A DNA stretch of 64,000 nt from Acidimicrobiaceae bacterium. Its GTDB lineage: Bacteria > Actinomycetota > Acidimicrobiia > Acidimicrobiales > Ilumatobacteraceae. The notes under the pieces were generated by a model. It was given only the letters and a program-made list of their open reading frames with translations. It made no database searches and was not told where the DNA came from. The stretch's first letter is position 1, and each line of letters opens with the position of its first letter. Positions 26,364-34,714 of this stretch are shown here, piece after piece. The stretch lies in NCBI GenBank assembly GCA_016722025.1, contig JADKGZ010000007.1:138926-202925 (forward strand), read 5' to 3'. A program made the position numbers and the translations under genes.

Positions 26364-26816
26364 ATGCTCGAACCCGGCTCGCCCGCCCCTGCGGTGGTGC
26401 TCACCAACCAACACGGTGCCACGGTCGACCTGGTCGCCCTGCGTGGTCGCCGAGTACTGGTGTTCTTCTATCCCAAGGCCAACACCCCCGGCTGCACGCA
26501 GCAGGCATGCGGTTTGCGTGACGTGGCCGCCGCCCTCGACGGCACGGTGATCGTCGGCATCAGCCCCGACAAGCCGGCTGCGCAGCAGCGCTTCGACGAC
26601 AAGTTCTCGCTGGGCTACGACCTGCTGGCCGACACCGACCACGCGGTGGCCGAGGCGTTCGGCGTGTGGCAGGAGAAGGCCCTGTACGGCAAGAAGTACA
26701 TGGGCATCGTGCGCTCGGCGTTCCTCATCGATGCTCAGGGCACGATCGAGCAGGCCTGGTACAAGATCAGCCCCGCCGACACGCCCAAGAAGCTGCTCGA
26801 GGCGTTGGGTCGATGA
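26364..26816 (+). CDS. bcp: Thioredoxin-dependent peroxiredoxin (BCP/PrxQ type)
   Basis: 150 aa. Peroxidatic Cys44 lies in YPKANTPGCTQQACGLRD, with Cys49 five residues on as expected for the resolving Cys of the PrxQ alpha2 type. GISPDKPAAQQRF and LLADTDHAVAEAFGVW follow. It reduces hydrogen peroxide and organic hydroperoxides in the cytoplasm. Its stop overlaps the fabZ ATG (ATGA), a tight coupling between an antioxidant and a fatty-acid gene. Confidence 0.93.
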   Translation: MLEPGSPAPAVVLTNQHGATVDLVALRGRRVLVFFYPKANTPGCTQQACGLRDVAAALDGTVIVGISPDKPAAQQRFDDKFSLGYDLLADTDHAVAEAFGVWQEKALYGKKYMGIVRSAFLIDAQGTIEQAWYKISPADTPKKLLEALGR

Positions 26817-27241
26817 GCGCGTTCCCCACTCCGACGGCGGTGCTGCCGCACCGCCCGCCGTTCCTGTTCGTCGACGAGGTCACCGCCTTGGTGCCCGGGC
26901 ACAGCGGCACCGGGTTGTGGCACCTCACCGGCAACGAGTGGTTCTTCGGTGGACACTTCCCCGGCCGGCCCACGTTGCCGGGAGTGCTGATGTGCGAGGC
27001 GATCGCGCAAGTGGGTGCCATCGCGGTGCTCACCGACGAACGCTTCGCCGGCAAGCTGCCGTTGTTCGGCGGCCTCGACTCCGCTCGCTTTCGTCGTCAG
27101 GTCGGCCCCGGCGACACGCTCGAGCTGCACGTGGAACTGGGGCGCATGTCGGCTCGAGCGGGCAAGGGCAGCGGGCGGGCACTGCTCGACGGCAAGGTTG
27201 CCTGCGAGTGCGAGCTGATGTTCGTGCTCGTCGACGCCTGA
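26813..27241 (+). CDS. fabZ: 3-hydroxyacyl-ACP dehydratase FabZ
   Basis: 142 aa hot-dog protein. HRPPFLFVDEV (about 12-22), then GHFPGRPTLPGVLMCEAIAQ, which holds the catalytic His and Glu, are the FabZ signatures. It dehydrates 3-hydroxyacyl-ACP in type II fatty acid synthesis. The ATG at 26813 overlaps the bcp stop. It converges with fabF; together with the fabDHG-acpP-fabF cluster only the enoyl-ACP reductase step is missing from the window. Confidence 0.92.
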   Translation: MSAFPTPTAVLPHRPPFLFVDEVTALVPGHSGTGLWHLTGNEWFFGGHFPGRPTLPGVLMCEAIAQVGAIAVLTDERFAGKLPLFGGLDSARFRRQVGPGDTLELHVELGRMSARAGKGSGRALLDGKVACECELMFVLVDA

Positions 27242-27252
27242 GGTTCAGGCGT
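27234..27252. terminator. Hairpin spanning the fabZ stop, convergent with fabF
   Basis: acgcctga (27234-27241) pairs exactly with tcaggcgt (27245-27252) over a 3-nt loop, in the 22-bp gap between two converging genes. Probably a bidirectional terminator. Confidence 0.55.
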
Positions 27253-27263
27253 ACACGGGCGTT

Positions 27264-28478
27264 TCAGCCGGCCGGCGCGAGGACGATGGCGCCGTTGTGG
27301 CCGCCGAAGCCCAGGCTGTTCGAGATGGTCGGCCCCGGGGTCCACGGACGAGCCGCGCCCATCACCAGATCGATCTCGAAACCGTCGTCGAGTTGCGTGG
27401 TACCCGCAGTGGGCGGGATGAGGCTGTGTTCCATCGAGAGCAGCACGGCCGCTGCCTCCAGCGCGCCGGCCGCTCCCAGCGCATGGCCGGTGACACCCTT
27501 GGTGGAGGTGACGGGTACCGCGCCGGCACCGAACACTGCGGTGACGGCCGCTGCCTCGGCGGCATCGTTGAGCGGCGTCGAGGTGCCGTGCGCGTTGATC
27601 TGGCGGATGTCGGCGGGCACGAGGCCGGCGTCGTGCAGTGCCAGTTGCATGCACTTGATGGCGCCGGTGCCGCCGGGAGCAGGCGCCGTGATGTGGTGCG
27701 CGTCGGCGTTGCTGGCCGCGCCAACCACTTCGCCGACGATGTTGGCGCCGCGGGCGACCGCGGATTCCCACTCTTCGAGCATCAACACGGCGGCGCCCTC
27801 GCCGAGCACGAACCCGTCGCGCTCGGGGGAGAACGGGCGGCTGTTGCCGCTGCTGGTGAGCGCAGTCATGTTGCCGAACGAGGCAACCCCGATGGGGCAG
27901 GCAGCGCTCTCGCTGCCGCCGGTGACGCACGCGTCGATCATCCCCCAGGCGATGAGCCGTGCCGCGTAGCCGATGGCATGGGTGGATGCTGCGCAGGCGG
28001 TGGTGATGGTTTCGTTGGGGCCCTGCAAGCCGTAGCGCATCGAGATGGCCGCGCCGGAGGCGTTGGGCATCATCATCGGGACCAGGAACGGCGACACCCG
28101 CCGCTCGCCCTTCTCGATGAGCACCTCGATCTGCTCTTCGGTGGAGCGCAGGCCGCCGACACCGGTGGCGAAGATGGTGCCGAATCGGTCGGCGGCGGCC
28201 GTGGGCCTCCCTGCGTGTTCGAAGCACTCGGCGGCCGCTGCCAGCGCGAACTGCTCCACCTTGTCGGCGCGGCGCGACTCCTTGGGGTTCGCGAAGTACG
28301 GAGAAGGATCCCAGTCGACCATCTCCACCGTGCGACCGGTGGTGATGCCCGGGCCGTTGAGCCCGGCCCAGAACGCTTGCTTGCCGAGACCGCAGGGTGC
28401 GACCACTCCGTAGCCGGTGATGGCAACTCGCCGACCGCGGTGGCCCATCGCCGGCGATGTCGCAGCCGGGGCGGGCAT
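27264..28478 (-). CDS. fabF: Beta-ketoacyl-ACP synthase II
   Basis: 404 aa. RRVAITGYGVVAPCG opens the thiolase fold; active-site Cys in TTACAAST (near residue 165); His in NAHGTSTPLND and in KGVTGHALGAAG. It elongates acyl-ACP with malonyl-ACP. The start ATG 28478 overlaps the acpP stop (TGATG); an ATG at 28448 is a possible shorter start. Last gene of the fabD-fabH-fabG-acpP-fabF operon. Confidence 0.95.
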   Translation of the reverse strand: MPAPAATSPAMGHRGRRVAITGYGVVAPCGLGKQAFWAGLNGPGITTGRTVEMVDWDPSPYFANPKESRRADKVEQFALAAAAECFEHAGRPTAAADRFGTIFATGVGGLRSTEEQIEVLIEKGERRVSPFLVPMMMPNASGAAISMRYGLQGPNETITTACAASTHAIGYAARLIAWGMIDACVTGGSESAACPIGVASFGNMTALTSSGNSRPFSPERDGFVLGEGAAVLMLEEWESAVARGANIVGEVVGAASNADAHHITAPAPGGTGAIKCMQLALHDAGLVPADIRQINAHGTSTPLNDAAEAAAVTAVFGAGAVPVTSTKGVTGHALGAAGALEAAAVLLSMEHSLIPPTAGTTQLDDGFEIDLVMGAARPWTPGPTISNSLGFGGHNGAIVLAPAG

Positions 28479-28714
28479 CAGAGCTTGCCGACGACGAGAT
28501 CGTAGGCCTGGCCTACGGTCTCGACGCCCTCGAGGTCTTCCTCTGGCACTTCCACGCCGAACTCTTCCTCGAGGCCCATGATGAGCTCGACGAGATCGAG
28601 GCTGTCGGCATCGAGGTCGTCGCCGAACTTGGCGTCGCGCACCACTTGGTCTTCCGACACCGAGAGCACCTCGACGGCGACCTTCTTGAAACGGGCGAAC
28701 AGTTCGTCACTCAC
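28478..28714 (-). CDS. acpP: Acyl carrier protein
   Basis: 78 aa, strongly acidic. The 4'-phosphopantetheine site is Ser38 in DADSLDLVEL. It carries acyl chains between the FAS II enzymes encoded around it. The start is GTG at 28714 with AAGGAG 5 nt upstream, one of the best Shine-Dalgarno sites here, in keeping with high expression. The 65-bp gap to fabG may hold an internal promoter. Confidence 0.96.
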   Translation of the reverse strand: MSDELFARFKKVAVEVLSVSEDQVVRDAKFGDDLDADSLDLVELIMGLEEEFGVEVPEEDLEGVETVGQAYDLVVGKL

Positions 28715-28779
28715 GTGCTTCTCCTTGATTGTGTTGTTGCAGATGGTAATCGGGTGATCTCGGTGGCGGAAAGGCTGGG

Positions 28780-29484
28780 TCAGTGACCCATGCCCAGCCC
28801 GCCGTCGACGGGGATGACCGCGCCGGTGATGTAGGCACCGTCGGCCGAGGCGAGGAACGCGACCACGCCGGCGATCTCTTCGGGCGTCGCCACGCGGCCC
28901 AGCGGCACCGCCGCGGTGAGCTCGGCGAGGCGCTTCTCGCCCAGCGCAGCGGTCATGTCGGTGGCCACCGGGCCGGGGGCGACGACGTTGCACGTGATGC
29001 TGCGCGAGCCCAGCTCGCGAGCAACGGAGCGTGCGAAACCGACCAGGCCCGCCTTGGATGCCGCGTAGTTCGCTTGACCTGCGGAGCCGAGGAGGCCGAC
29101 CACGGACGACATCAGGATGATGCGCCCGCGGCGTGCGCGCAGCATGCCCTGCGACGCTCGCTTGGTGACGCGGAAGGCGGCCGTGAGGTTGGCGTCGATG
29201 ACCGACGTGAAGTCGGCCTCGCTCATGCGCAGCAGCAGGCCGTCGTTGGTGATGCCGGCGTTGGACACGAGCACTTCCACCGGGCCGAGCTCGGCCTCGA
29301 CGGCGGTGAACGCGGCATCGACCGAGGCCGTCGATGTGACATCGCACTGGACGGCGAAGAGGCCGAGCGGGGGAGGCGACGAGTGGTAGGTGACGGCGAC
29401 TCGGTCGCCGAGCGCGGCGAAGCGCTGCGCGCACGCGAGACCGATGCCTCGTGAGCCGCCGGTGACGAGCACCACGCGGCTCAT
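28780..29484 (-). CDS. fabG: 3-oxoacyl-ACP reductase FabG
   Basis: 234 aa short-chain dehydrogenase. NADP-binding TGGSRGIG (8-15), NAG motif in VSNAGITND, catalytic Ser in LMSSVVG and Tyr/Lys in YAASKAG (near 145). Reduces 3-oxoacyl-ACP. The ATG overlaps the fabH stop (ATGA). Confidence 0.94.
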   Translation of the reverse strand: MSRVVLVTGGSRGIGLACAQRFAALGDRVAVTYHSSPPPLGLFAVQCDVTSTASVDAAFTAVEAELGPVEVLVSNAGITNDGLLLRMSEADFTSVIDANLTAAFRVTKRASQGMLRARRGRIILMSSVVGLLGSAGQANYAASKAGLVGFARSVARELGSRSITCNVVAPGPVATDMTAALGEKRLAELTAAVPLGRVATPEEIAGVVAFLASADGAYITGAVIPVDGGLGMGH

Positions 29485-30464
29485 GGCAGCACAGCCGGAT
29501 CAGCACCGTCGGCGGTGGTGCCGCCCCAGCGCAGGACCGCACTGGCCGCGGTCATGCCCGCGCCGAAACCGACCAGCAGCACGAGATCGCCCTTCTTCAC
29601 GCGGCCGTTGTCGAGTGCATCGGCGAGCGCGAGGGGGATGGAGGCCGACGACGTGTTGCCCGTGCGATGCAGCACCAGTGCGGTCTTCTCCATCGGCAGG
29701 CCGAGCCGGTCGAGCGATGCCTGGATGATGCGGATGTTGGCTTGGTGCGGCACCACGAGGGCCACCTCGTCGGCAGTGATGCCGGCGTGGTTCATGCTCT
29801 TGGTGGCGGAGTCGACCATGATGCGCACTGCGCGGCGGAAGACCTCCTTGCCGTCCATCTGGATGAGACCACCGACCTCGGAGTAGAGGAACTTCTCGGC
29901 GGCGCCGTCGGCGTCGAGATCCCAGCCCAGCAGTTGGCCATGGCCCTCTACCGCCTCGAGCACCACTGCTGCGCTGCCGTCGGCGAACAGGATGGCCGTG
30001 TTGCGATCCGTCCAGTCGGTGATGCGAGCGAGCGTGTCGGTGCCGATGACCAGCACCTTCTTGGCGCCCATGGCGATCATCCCGTGGGCCTGCACCAGGG
30101 CGTAGACGAAGCCGCTGCACGCGGCGTTCACGTCGTATGCGCCGCAGCTGAGGCCGAGCTGGTGCTGCACCGTCGCCGCACTGGCCGGCACGACGCGATC
30201 CGGGGTGGTGGTGGCGAGCACGAGCGCGTCGATGGACGAGAGCTCGACCCCCGACATCTCCAACGTGGCGCGGCCGCTCTCCACCGAGAGACCGACGGTG
30301 CTGCCGCCGACGTGGCGCTGGTGGATGCCGGTGCGATCGACGATCCAGTCGTGGGAGGTGTCGATGGTCTGCTCGAGATCGTGGTTGGTGATCACCTTCA
30401 GCGGCAGCGCGCTGCCCCAGCCGGTGATGACGGCGCCACGAACGTTGGGCGGGATTGCTGGCAT
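29481..30464 (-). CDS. fabH: Beta-ketoacyl-ACP synthase III
   Basis: 327 aa. Catalytic Cys116 in NAACSGF, His in HQANIRI (near 246) and Asn in RTGNTSSAS (near 276). GWGSALP and WIVDRTGI are typical. It starts fatty acid synthesis by condensing acyl-CoA with malonyl-ACP; in actinobacteria branched primers are common. 2 bp after fabD. Confidence 0.94.
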   Translation of the reverse strand: MPAIPPNVRGAVITGWGSALPLKVITNHDLEQTIDTSHDWIVDRTGIHQRHVGGSTVGLSVESGRATLEMSGVELSSIDALVLATTTPDRVVPASAATVQHQLGLSCGAYDVNAACSGFVYALVQAHGMIAMGAKKVLVIGTDTLARITDWTDRNTAILFADGSAAVVLEAVEGHGQLLGWDLDADGAAEKFLYSEVGGLIQMDGKEVFRRAVRIMVDSATKSMNHAGITADEVALVVPHQANIRIIQASLDRLGLPMEKTALVLHRTGNTSSASIPLALADALDNGRVKKGDLVLLVGFGAGMTAASAVLRWGGTTADGADPAVLP

Positions 30465-30466
30465 GG

Positions 30467-31642
30467 TTACACCGTCCTCAACCAGGCGATGGGTTGGCGC
30501 AGGGTGACTCGTTCGCCGGCCATCGCGATGTAGCTCTGCAGGACCCCGGCGAAGGGTGAGCGCACCTCGGTGTCGCCGACGTGGCCCAGCACGGTGCCCA
30601 CTGCGATGTGCGCGCCGTCGTTGACATCACCGAGCGGTGCGAACACGCCGGCGGCGGGGCTCACCACCAACCGCTCGACCGCGAACAGGTGCTCGCCCTC
30701 GTGCTGCCGTGCAGCGTGGGGCGCGCCGGCATCGAGCCACTCGAGCAGCCGGTCGAGCTCGTCGGGCGTGGAGACGGAGATGGTGCGGGCGCCCTCGACG
30801 GTGCGCTTGGCCATGCCGGTGAGCACGCCGCCCGGGCCCAGCTCGACGAAGTCGTGCACGCCCATCTCGGCCATGGCGAGCAGGCAGTGCTTCCAGCGAA
30901 CGGGGCTGCTGAGCTGTGCGGAGAGCAGGCTGCTCCACTCGGAGCCGGCAGCGTGGGCCAACGAGTCGACGTTGGAGATGACCGGCACCTCGGTGTCGCG
31001 CGGGTCGGCTGCCGCGATTGCCTTGCGCAGGCGGTCGCGGGCCGGAGCCATGTACGGCGTGTGGAACGCGCCCGACACCTGCAGCGGCATGACCTTCTTG
31101 GCGCCGAGCTCCTTGGCGACCGCCGCAGCAGCGGCCACCCCTTCCGGGGAACCGGCGATGACCACCTGGCCCGGAGCGTTGAAGTTGGCGACCCAGACGT
31201 CGCTGTCGGCTCGGCGGCAGGCCACTTCGACCTGGTCGTCGTCGAGCCCGAGCACCGCTGCCATGGTGCCGATGTTGTCGTTGCCGGCGTGGAACATGGC
31301 ATCGGATCGCTCGCACACCAGCCGCACGCCTTCGTCGAACCCGAGCGCACCGGTGGCGGTGAGCGCGGTGTACTCGCCGAGGCTGTGACCGGCGCAGAAG
31401 CTGGGCTCGATGCCCAACCGCTCGACGGCATCCAGCACCATCAGGCTGGACACGAACGTGGTGAGCTGAGCGTTGCGGGTGTCGCGCAGCTCGTCGGCGT
31501 CGGCGTCGAGCAGCAGCCGGGCGACATCGCGCTCGGCCACCTCGGACGCCTCTGCGACCAGTTCCCAGCTGTCGTGGTCGGCCCAGGGGCGACCCATGCC
31601 CGGCCGCTGAGAGCCCTGGCCCGGGAAGGTGAACGCAAGCAT
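30467..31642 (-). CDS. fabD: Malonyl-CoA:ACP transacylase with C-terminal biotinyl/lipoyl-like domain
   Basis: 391 aa, about 80 longer than ordinary FabD. Residues 1-310 are the transacylase: FPGQGSQRPGMG, the nucleophile Ser87 in GHSLGEY, GAFHTPYM with the catalytic His, and ELGPGGVLTGM. Residues ~320-391 resemble one biotinyl/lipoyl barrel: VVSPAAGVFAPLG, then VGTVLGHVG, VRSPFAGVLQ and GERVTLRQPIAWL, but the modified-Lys loop is missing, so the domain should not carry a cofactor. The start ATG 31642 has TACGCT 9 nt upstream. First gene of the FAS II operon. Confidence 0.9.
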   Translation of the reverse strand: MLAFTFPGQGSQRPGMGRPWADHDSWELVAEASEVAERDVARLLLDADADELRDTRNAQLTTFVSSLMVLDAVERLGIEPSFCAGHSLGEYTALTATGALGFDEGVRLVCERSDAMFHAGNDNIGTMAAVLGLDDDQVEVACRRADSDVWVANFNAPGQVVIAGSPEGVAAAAAVAKELGAKKVMPLQVSGAFHTPYMAPARDRLRKAIAAADPRDTEVPVISNVDSLAHAAGSEWSSLLSAQLSSPVRWKHCLLAMAEMGVHDFVELGPGGVLTGMAKRTVEGARTISVSTPDELDRLLEWLDAGAPHAARQHEGEHLFAVERLVVSPAAGVFAPLGDVNDGAHIAVGTVLGHVGDTEVRSPFAGVLQSYIAMAGERVTLRQPIAWLRTV

Positions 31643-31651
31643 GATGCGGAG

Positions 31652-31657
31652 AGCGTA
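31652..31657 (-). promoter_or_regulatory. Putative -10 (TACGCT) of the fab operon
   Basis: Minus-strand TACGCT lies 9 nt before the fabD ATG. No Shine-Dalgarno sequence intervenes. Confidence 0.4.
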
Positions 31658-31751
31658 GACGGTTACCGATGGGTACTCCCGGCTACCCGCCGGTAACGAC
31701 AACGTCGTCGCTCGGGCGGCCGCTGGCCCGGTAGCCTTCTGCCGGTCACTC

Positions 31752-31837
31752 GCCCGAGTGGCGGAATGGCAGACGCGACGGACTCAAAATCCGTTGTCCG
31801 AAAGGGCGTGTGGGTTCGAGTCCCACCTCGGGCACCA
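31752..31837 (+). tRNA. tRNA-Leu (anticodon CAA)
   Basis: Acceptor stem gcccgag (31752-31758) pairs with ctcgggc (31827-31833). The anticodon arm acgga-ctCAAaa-tccgt gives CAA, reading UUG. The variable arm is long, as in leucine tRNAs; the T arm contains gggTTCGAGTccc; and the 3' CCA (31835-31837) is encoded. TAGCCT at 31732-31737 is a likely -10. Confidence 0.95.
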
Positions 31838-31974
31838 ACGAGGCACGTTCCATGCCCTGGACGGCGACGCCACAACGCGCTCAACGACGGCGGATCGTCC
31901 CAGGTGCACTCGACCCTGTGCTGGTTGTCACGGACGGCGACCGACGATTACTCGCCCTGTGCCACGATTTCCCC

Positions 31975-32850
31975 ATGACGGTCTTGTCGTCCCACATCCG
32001 CCAGCACAGGGGCGCCCTCGCCGTCACCTACTGCGCTGTGGTGATCGAGAACACCTTCGAGTTGTTGTACCCATTCGCCATCGGTCTTGCAGTCGACGAC
32101 CTGCTCGACGATGCGTATCGCGGTCTCCTCGTGTTCGTGGCGGTCTCGCTGGCGCACACGGCGGTTGCCATCGCACGGCAGTGGTACGACGCCCGATCGT
32201 TCAACCACCTCTACGCCGACATGGCGTCAGCGCTGGTCGCCGAGCAGCGGGTCCAGGGTGTGGCGACCACCTCCGTGGTGGCCCGCACTGCGCTGGTGGC
32301 CGAGTACGTCGACTTCCTGCAGGTGGCTGTGGTCGCAGCGATCACGGCGGCGTTCGCGGTGGTGGGCTCGTTGATCATGCTCTTCGTCTACGACCCGCAG
32401 TTGGGGGCCGTGGCCGCGGCCGTCGCGATTCCAGTCGCAGTGCTCAACCGCCGGCTGGTGCGGCGGTCCAGCCGGATCTTCCGACCGCTCAACGATGAGT
32501 CCGAGCTCGAGGTGTCGACGATCGACAACGGCTCGCCGGACGAAGTGCGCCACCACTTCAAGGTGATCGCCCGACACTGGATCCGCCTGTCCGACGTCGA
32601 GGCAACCAGCTGGGGAGTGGTGGACCTGATTGGTCTCGGCCTCTCTGTCTTCGCGTTGGTGCACGTCACCCGCAATGCGGGAGAGGTCGGCACCATCTTC
32701 GCGGTCATCGCGTACGTCTGGGCCTACCTCGGCGGCTTCGACCAGGTGCCCTCGGTGCTGCAACGAGTGTCGAACCTCGGTGACATCCGCCGCCGTCTCG
32801 ACGCTGCGGCCGCAGGCGACGACGCCGAGCCGACGTCACCGCAGGACTGA
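31975..32850 (+). CDS. ABC-transporter-type membrane domain protein without ATPase
   Basis: 291 aa. About five hydrophobic segments occur (near 17-37, 50-65, 110-150, 225-245, 255-275) with long basic loops between. The pattern resembles the six-TM domain of exporter-type ABC proteins (SLAHTAVAIARQWYDARSFN, RLVRRSSRIFRPLNDE), but there is no Walker A, signature motif or ATPase domain in this or the next gene. Family call is tentative. CACGAT lies 6 nt before the ATG. The tRNA lies upstream and a converging HD-domain gene downstream. Confidence 0.55.
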   Translation: MTVLSSHIRQHRGALAVTYCAVVIENTFELLYPFAIGLAVDDLLDDAYRGLLVFVAVSLAHTAVAIARQWYDARSFNHLYADMASALVAEQRVQGVATTSVVARTALVAEYVDFLQVAVVAAITAAFAVVGSLIMLFVYDPQLGAVAAAVAIPVAVLNRRLVRRSSRIFRPLNDESELEVSTIDNGSPDEVRHHFKVIARHWIRLSDVEATSWGVVDLIGLGLSVFALVHVTRNAGEVGTIFAVIAYVWAYLGGFDQVPSVLQRVSNLGDIRRRLDAAAAGDDAEPTSPQD

Positions 32851-32950
32851 CCCGTGAGACATCACATGCCTGTGGCGATCCGCCCCTGCGCGAGCGATGT
32901 CGTCAGTCAGCATGACCATTCACGCCTCCGGCGGGGTGAGGTGGTGGCGG

Positions 32951-33523
32951 TCAGCTGGTGACGATGGCTACCAGCCCGGCACGGAAGTGTTCCAGCGTCG
33001 GAGTGACCGCCGCGGCCGACTTGCCCTCGTCGTCGTAGCGGCGCAGTTCCACCGCCGCTGCGGCGTGAGGAAGCGCTGCGAACGCTGCGGAGTCGGCGTC
33101 GGTGAGCGGTCCGCCCTGCAACGACAGGCTGAGCACCGATGCCGGCGACAGCCGTGCGAGGTAGCCGGGCTCGGTGGCACAGAGGTAGCGCTTCGCTGCC
33201 ACGTGCAACCGAATCGGCTCGACGACTTCCGGGCCGAACCACGGGGCGAGCCAGCGAGCAGCAACCTCCTCGTGAGCGGTGTCGATGCCGTGGTCGGCCG
33301 CATCGTCGGCCAGGCCGTGCACCAGGTGGCCGAGGTCGTGCAGCAGCGTTGCGGCGACCACCGCTGGCGCCGCGCCGGCGGCCTCGGCGAGTGCTGCAGA
33401 CTGCAGCATGTGATCGGTCATCGACACCGGTTCACCCAGGTACGCCTGGTCGCCGCGAGCGCGGTAGAGGTGGAAGATGCCGTCGATCACCTCGTCGGCC
33501 TTTCGTGGCTCGATCGAGTTCAT
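32951..33523 (-). CDS. PhnZ/TmpB-like HD-domain oxygenase
   Basis: 190 aa. HD signature LLHDLGH (His62-Asp63) with further metal ligands around DHGIDTAHEE. Upstream of it, YLGEPVSMTDHMLQ places Tyr28 and Glu31 as in PhnZ, where Tyr24/Glu27 gate the di-iron site, and His38 matches the first ligand. PhnZ and TmpB cleave the C-P bond of 1-hydroxyphosphonates to phosphate and an amino acid or betaine. Its ATG overlaps the stop of the partner dioxygenase (ATGA). Specific substrate unknown. Confidence 0.8.
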   Translation of the reverse strand: MNSIEPRKADEVIDGIFHLYRARGDQAYLGEPVSMTDHMLQSAALAEAAGAAPAVVAATLLHDLGHLVHGLADDAADHGIDTAHEEVAARWLAPWFGPEVVEPIRLHVAAKRYLCATEPGYLARLSPASVLSLSLQGGPLTDADSAAFAALPHAAAAVELRRYDDEGKSAAAVTPTLEHFRAGLVAIVTS

Positions 33524-34662
33524 CGCTCACCGTCGCGTGCCCTGCCCAGCACCGCATGCGTGCTGCGCAGCCCGTCGATGTCGGCGTAGCAGCCCTGCAG
33601 GTGGCGAGTGCCGACGGATGCAGCAGTCGACGCGGCGAACGCTGTTCGGCCGTGCAGTACGCGGCGGTTGTCGACGATGAACAGGTCGCCCGGATCCAGT
33701 CGCAGCCGGTACTGCAATCGTGGCTCGGTCAACAGCCGGGTGAAAAGGAGGTAGGCGTCGTACCACGCCGTCAGGTCGTCGGCCTGCAGATCATCGTGGG
33801 GGAGGGCAGAGGGTTGCATCGATCGGCTGTTGCAGCGCACGGCACGTACCGATCCGTCGGGAAGCAGCTCTACCAGCGGCGCCGACGCGCGCAACTCGGT
33901 GGTGTCATCGAGGTAGGCGAACGAGACGGGTCGCGAGGACAGCAGCGCGAAGCCTGCAGGCAGCGCAGCGCGTACCTCGGCCGCTACCTGGAAGCCGTCG
34001 ACCAACAGGTTCTCGCCGCCGCTGATGCTGGATTGCAGGCAGTGCAGCAACTGCAACGAGGGCACCGGGTCGCGGTAGGGGTTGTCGGTGTGAGCGGCCA
34101 ACCCGAGGGACGTGTTGGCGAGGTTGCTGGGCTCGGCGATCGAGCGCACGTCGAAGAAGCGGCCGTAGTTGGTGACACGAACATGACCGAACAACTCGGC
34201 GACACGAGCGACCTCGCCATCGGCCACCGGCACGCGGCGCAGCATGCCGAAGCCGAGGCGATCGATGCCGGCGAGCCACTCGGCCATCGCTGCTGGGTGA
34301 CGGGTGATGTCGTCGTACTGAGCAACCGGCGCCACGACGGTTGCCGCGTCCCACAACGTTGGTGCGGTGCGCGCCGGTGCGGGCGCGGCTCGCAGGCTCT
34401 CCAACCGATACGTGCTGCGGTGGTTGTTCTCCGACCAGGTGACGGTGAGGTGATCTGACGCGTCGAGCACTGCATCGAGGATGTTGAGGTCGGGGGGCAT
34501 CGTGGCCGGGTCGTACAGCCGTTGCCCGCTGGCGTGGCGGCACTCGCCGCACGGGCAACGGTCGCGCAACCAGGTGAACGGGGCGCGGGTGCCGTCGGGC
34601 AGCACCAGTCGGCGGCGGGCGACATCGATGGTGACGCCGGCGATCGGATCGGAACTCAACAT
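33520..34662 (-). CDS. TmpA-like Fe(II)/2-oxoglutarate dioxygenase (gamma-butyrobetaine hydroxylase family)
   Basis: 380 aa. The N-terminal ~90 residues form the zinc-binding GBBH-N domain: WLRDRCPCGECRH holds three cysteines. The TauD/TfdA domain follows with the Fe ligands HTDNPYRDP (HxD) and a distal His in VLHGRTAF. TmpA hydroxylates 2-(trimethylammonio)ethylphosphonate, and TmpB then cleaves the product; pairing with a PhnZ-type HD protein argues for phosphonate rather than carnitine metabolism. The ATG at 34662 lies inside a palindrome, and an AT-rich TACATA is 7 nt upstream. Confidence 0.8.
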   Translation of the reverse strand: MLSSDPIAGVTIDVARRRLVLPDGTRAPFTWLRDRCPCGECRHASGQRLYDPATMPPDLNILDAVLDASDHLTVTWSENNHRSTYRLESLRAAPAPARTAPTLWDAATVVAPVAQYDDITRHPAAMAEWLAGIDRLGFGMLRRVPVADGEVARVAELFGHVRVTNYGRFFDVRSIAEPSNLANTSLGLAAHTDNPYRDPVPSLQLLHCLQSSISGGENLLVDGFQVAAEVRAALPAGFALLSSRPVSFAYLDDTTELRASAPLVELLPDGSVRAVRCNSRSMQPSALPHDDLQADDLTAWYDAYLLFTRLLTEPRLQYRLRLDPGDLFIVDNRRVLHGRTAFAASTAASVGTRHLQGCYADIDGLRSTHAVLGRARDGER

Positions 34663-34674
34663 ATCTATATATGT
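34659..34674. promoter_or_regulatory. Operator-like palindrome ACATAT-N4-ATATGT over the dioxygenase start codon
   Basis: A perfect 6+6 AT-only-core palindrome in otherwise GC-rich DNA. It covers the start codon of the dioxygenase and part of its putative -10, so binding would block the gene. The divergent GntR regulator 41 bp away is the obvious binder (inference). Confidence 0.55.
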
Positions 34675-34714
34675 AGCCGACTGCCGCAGGCATGTCCAGC
34701 ACTACTCTGACCAC

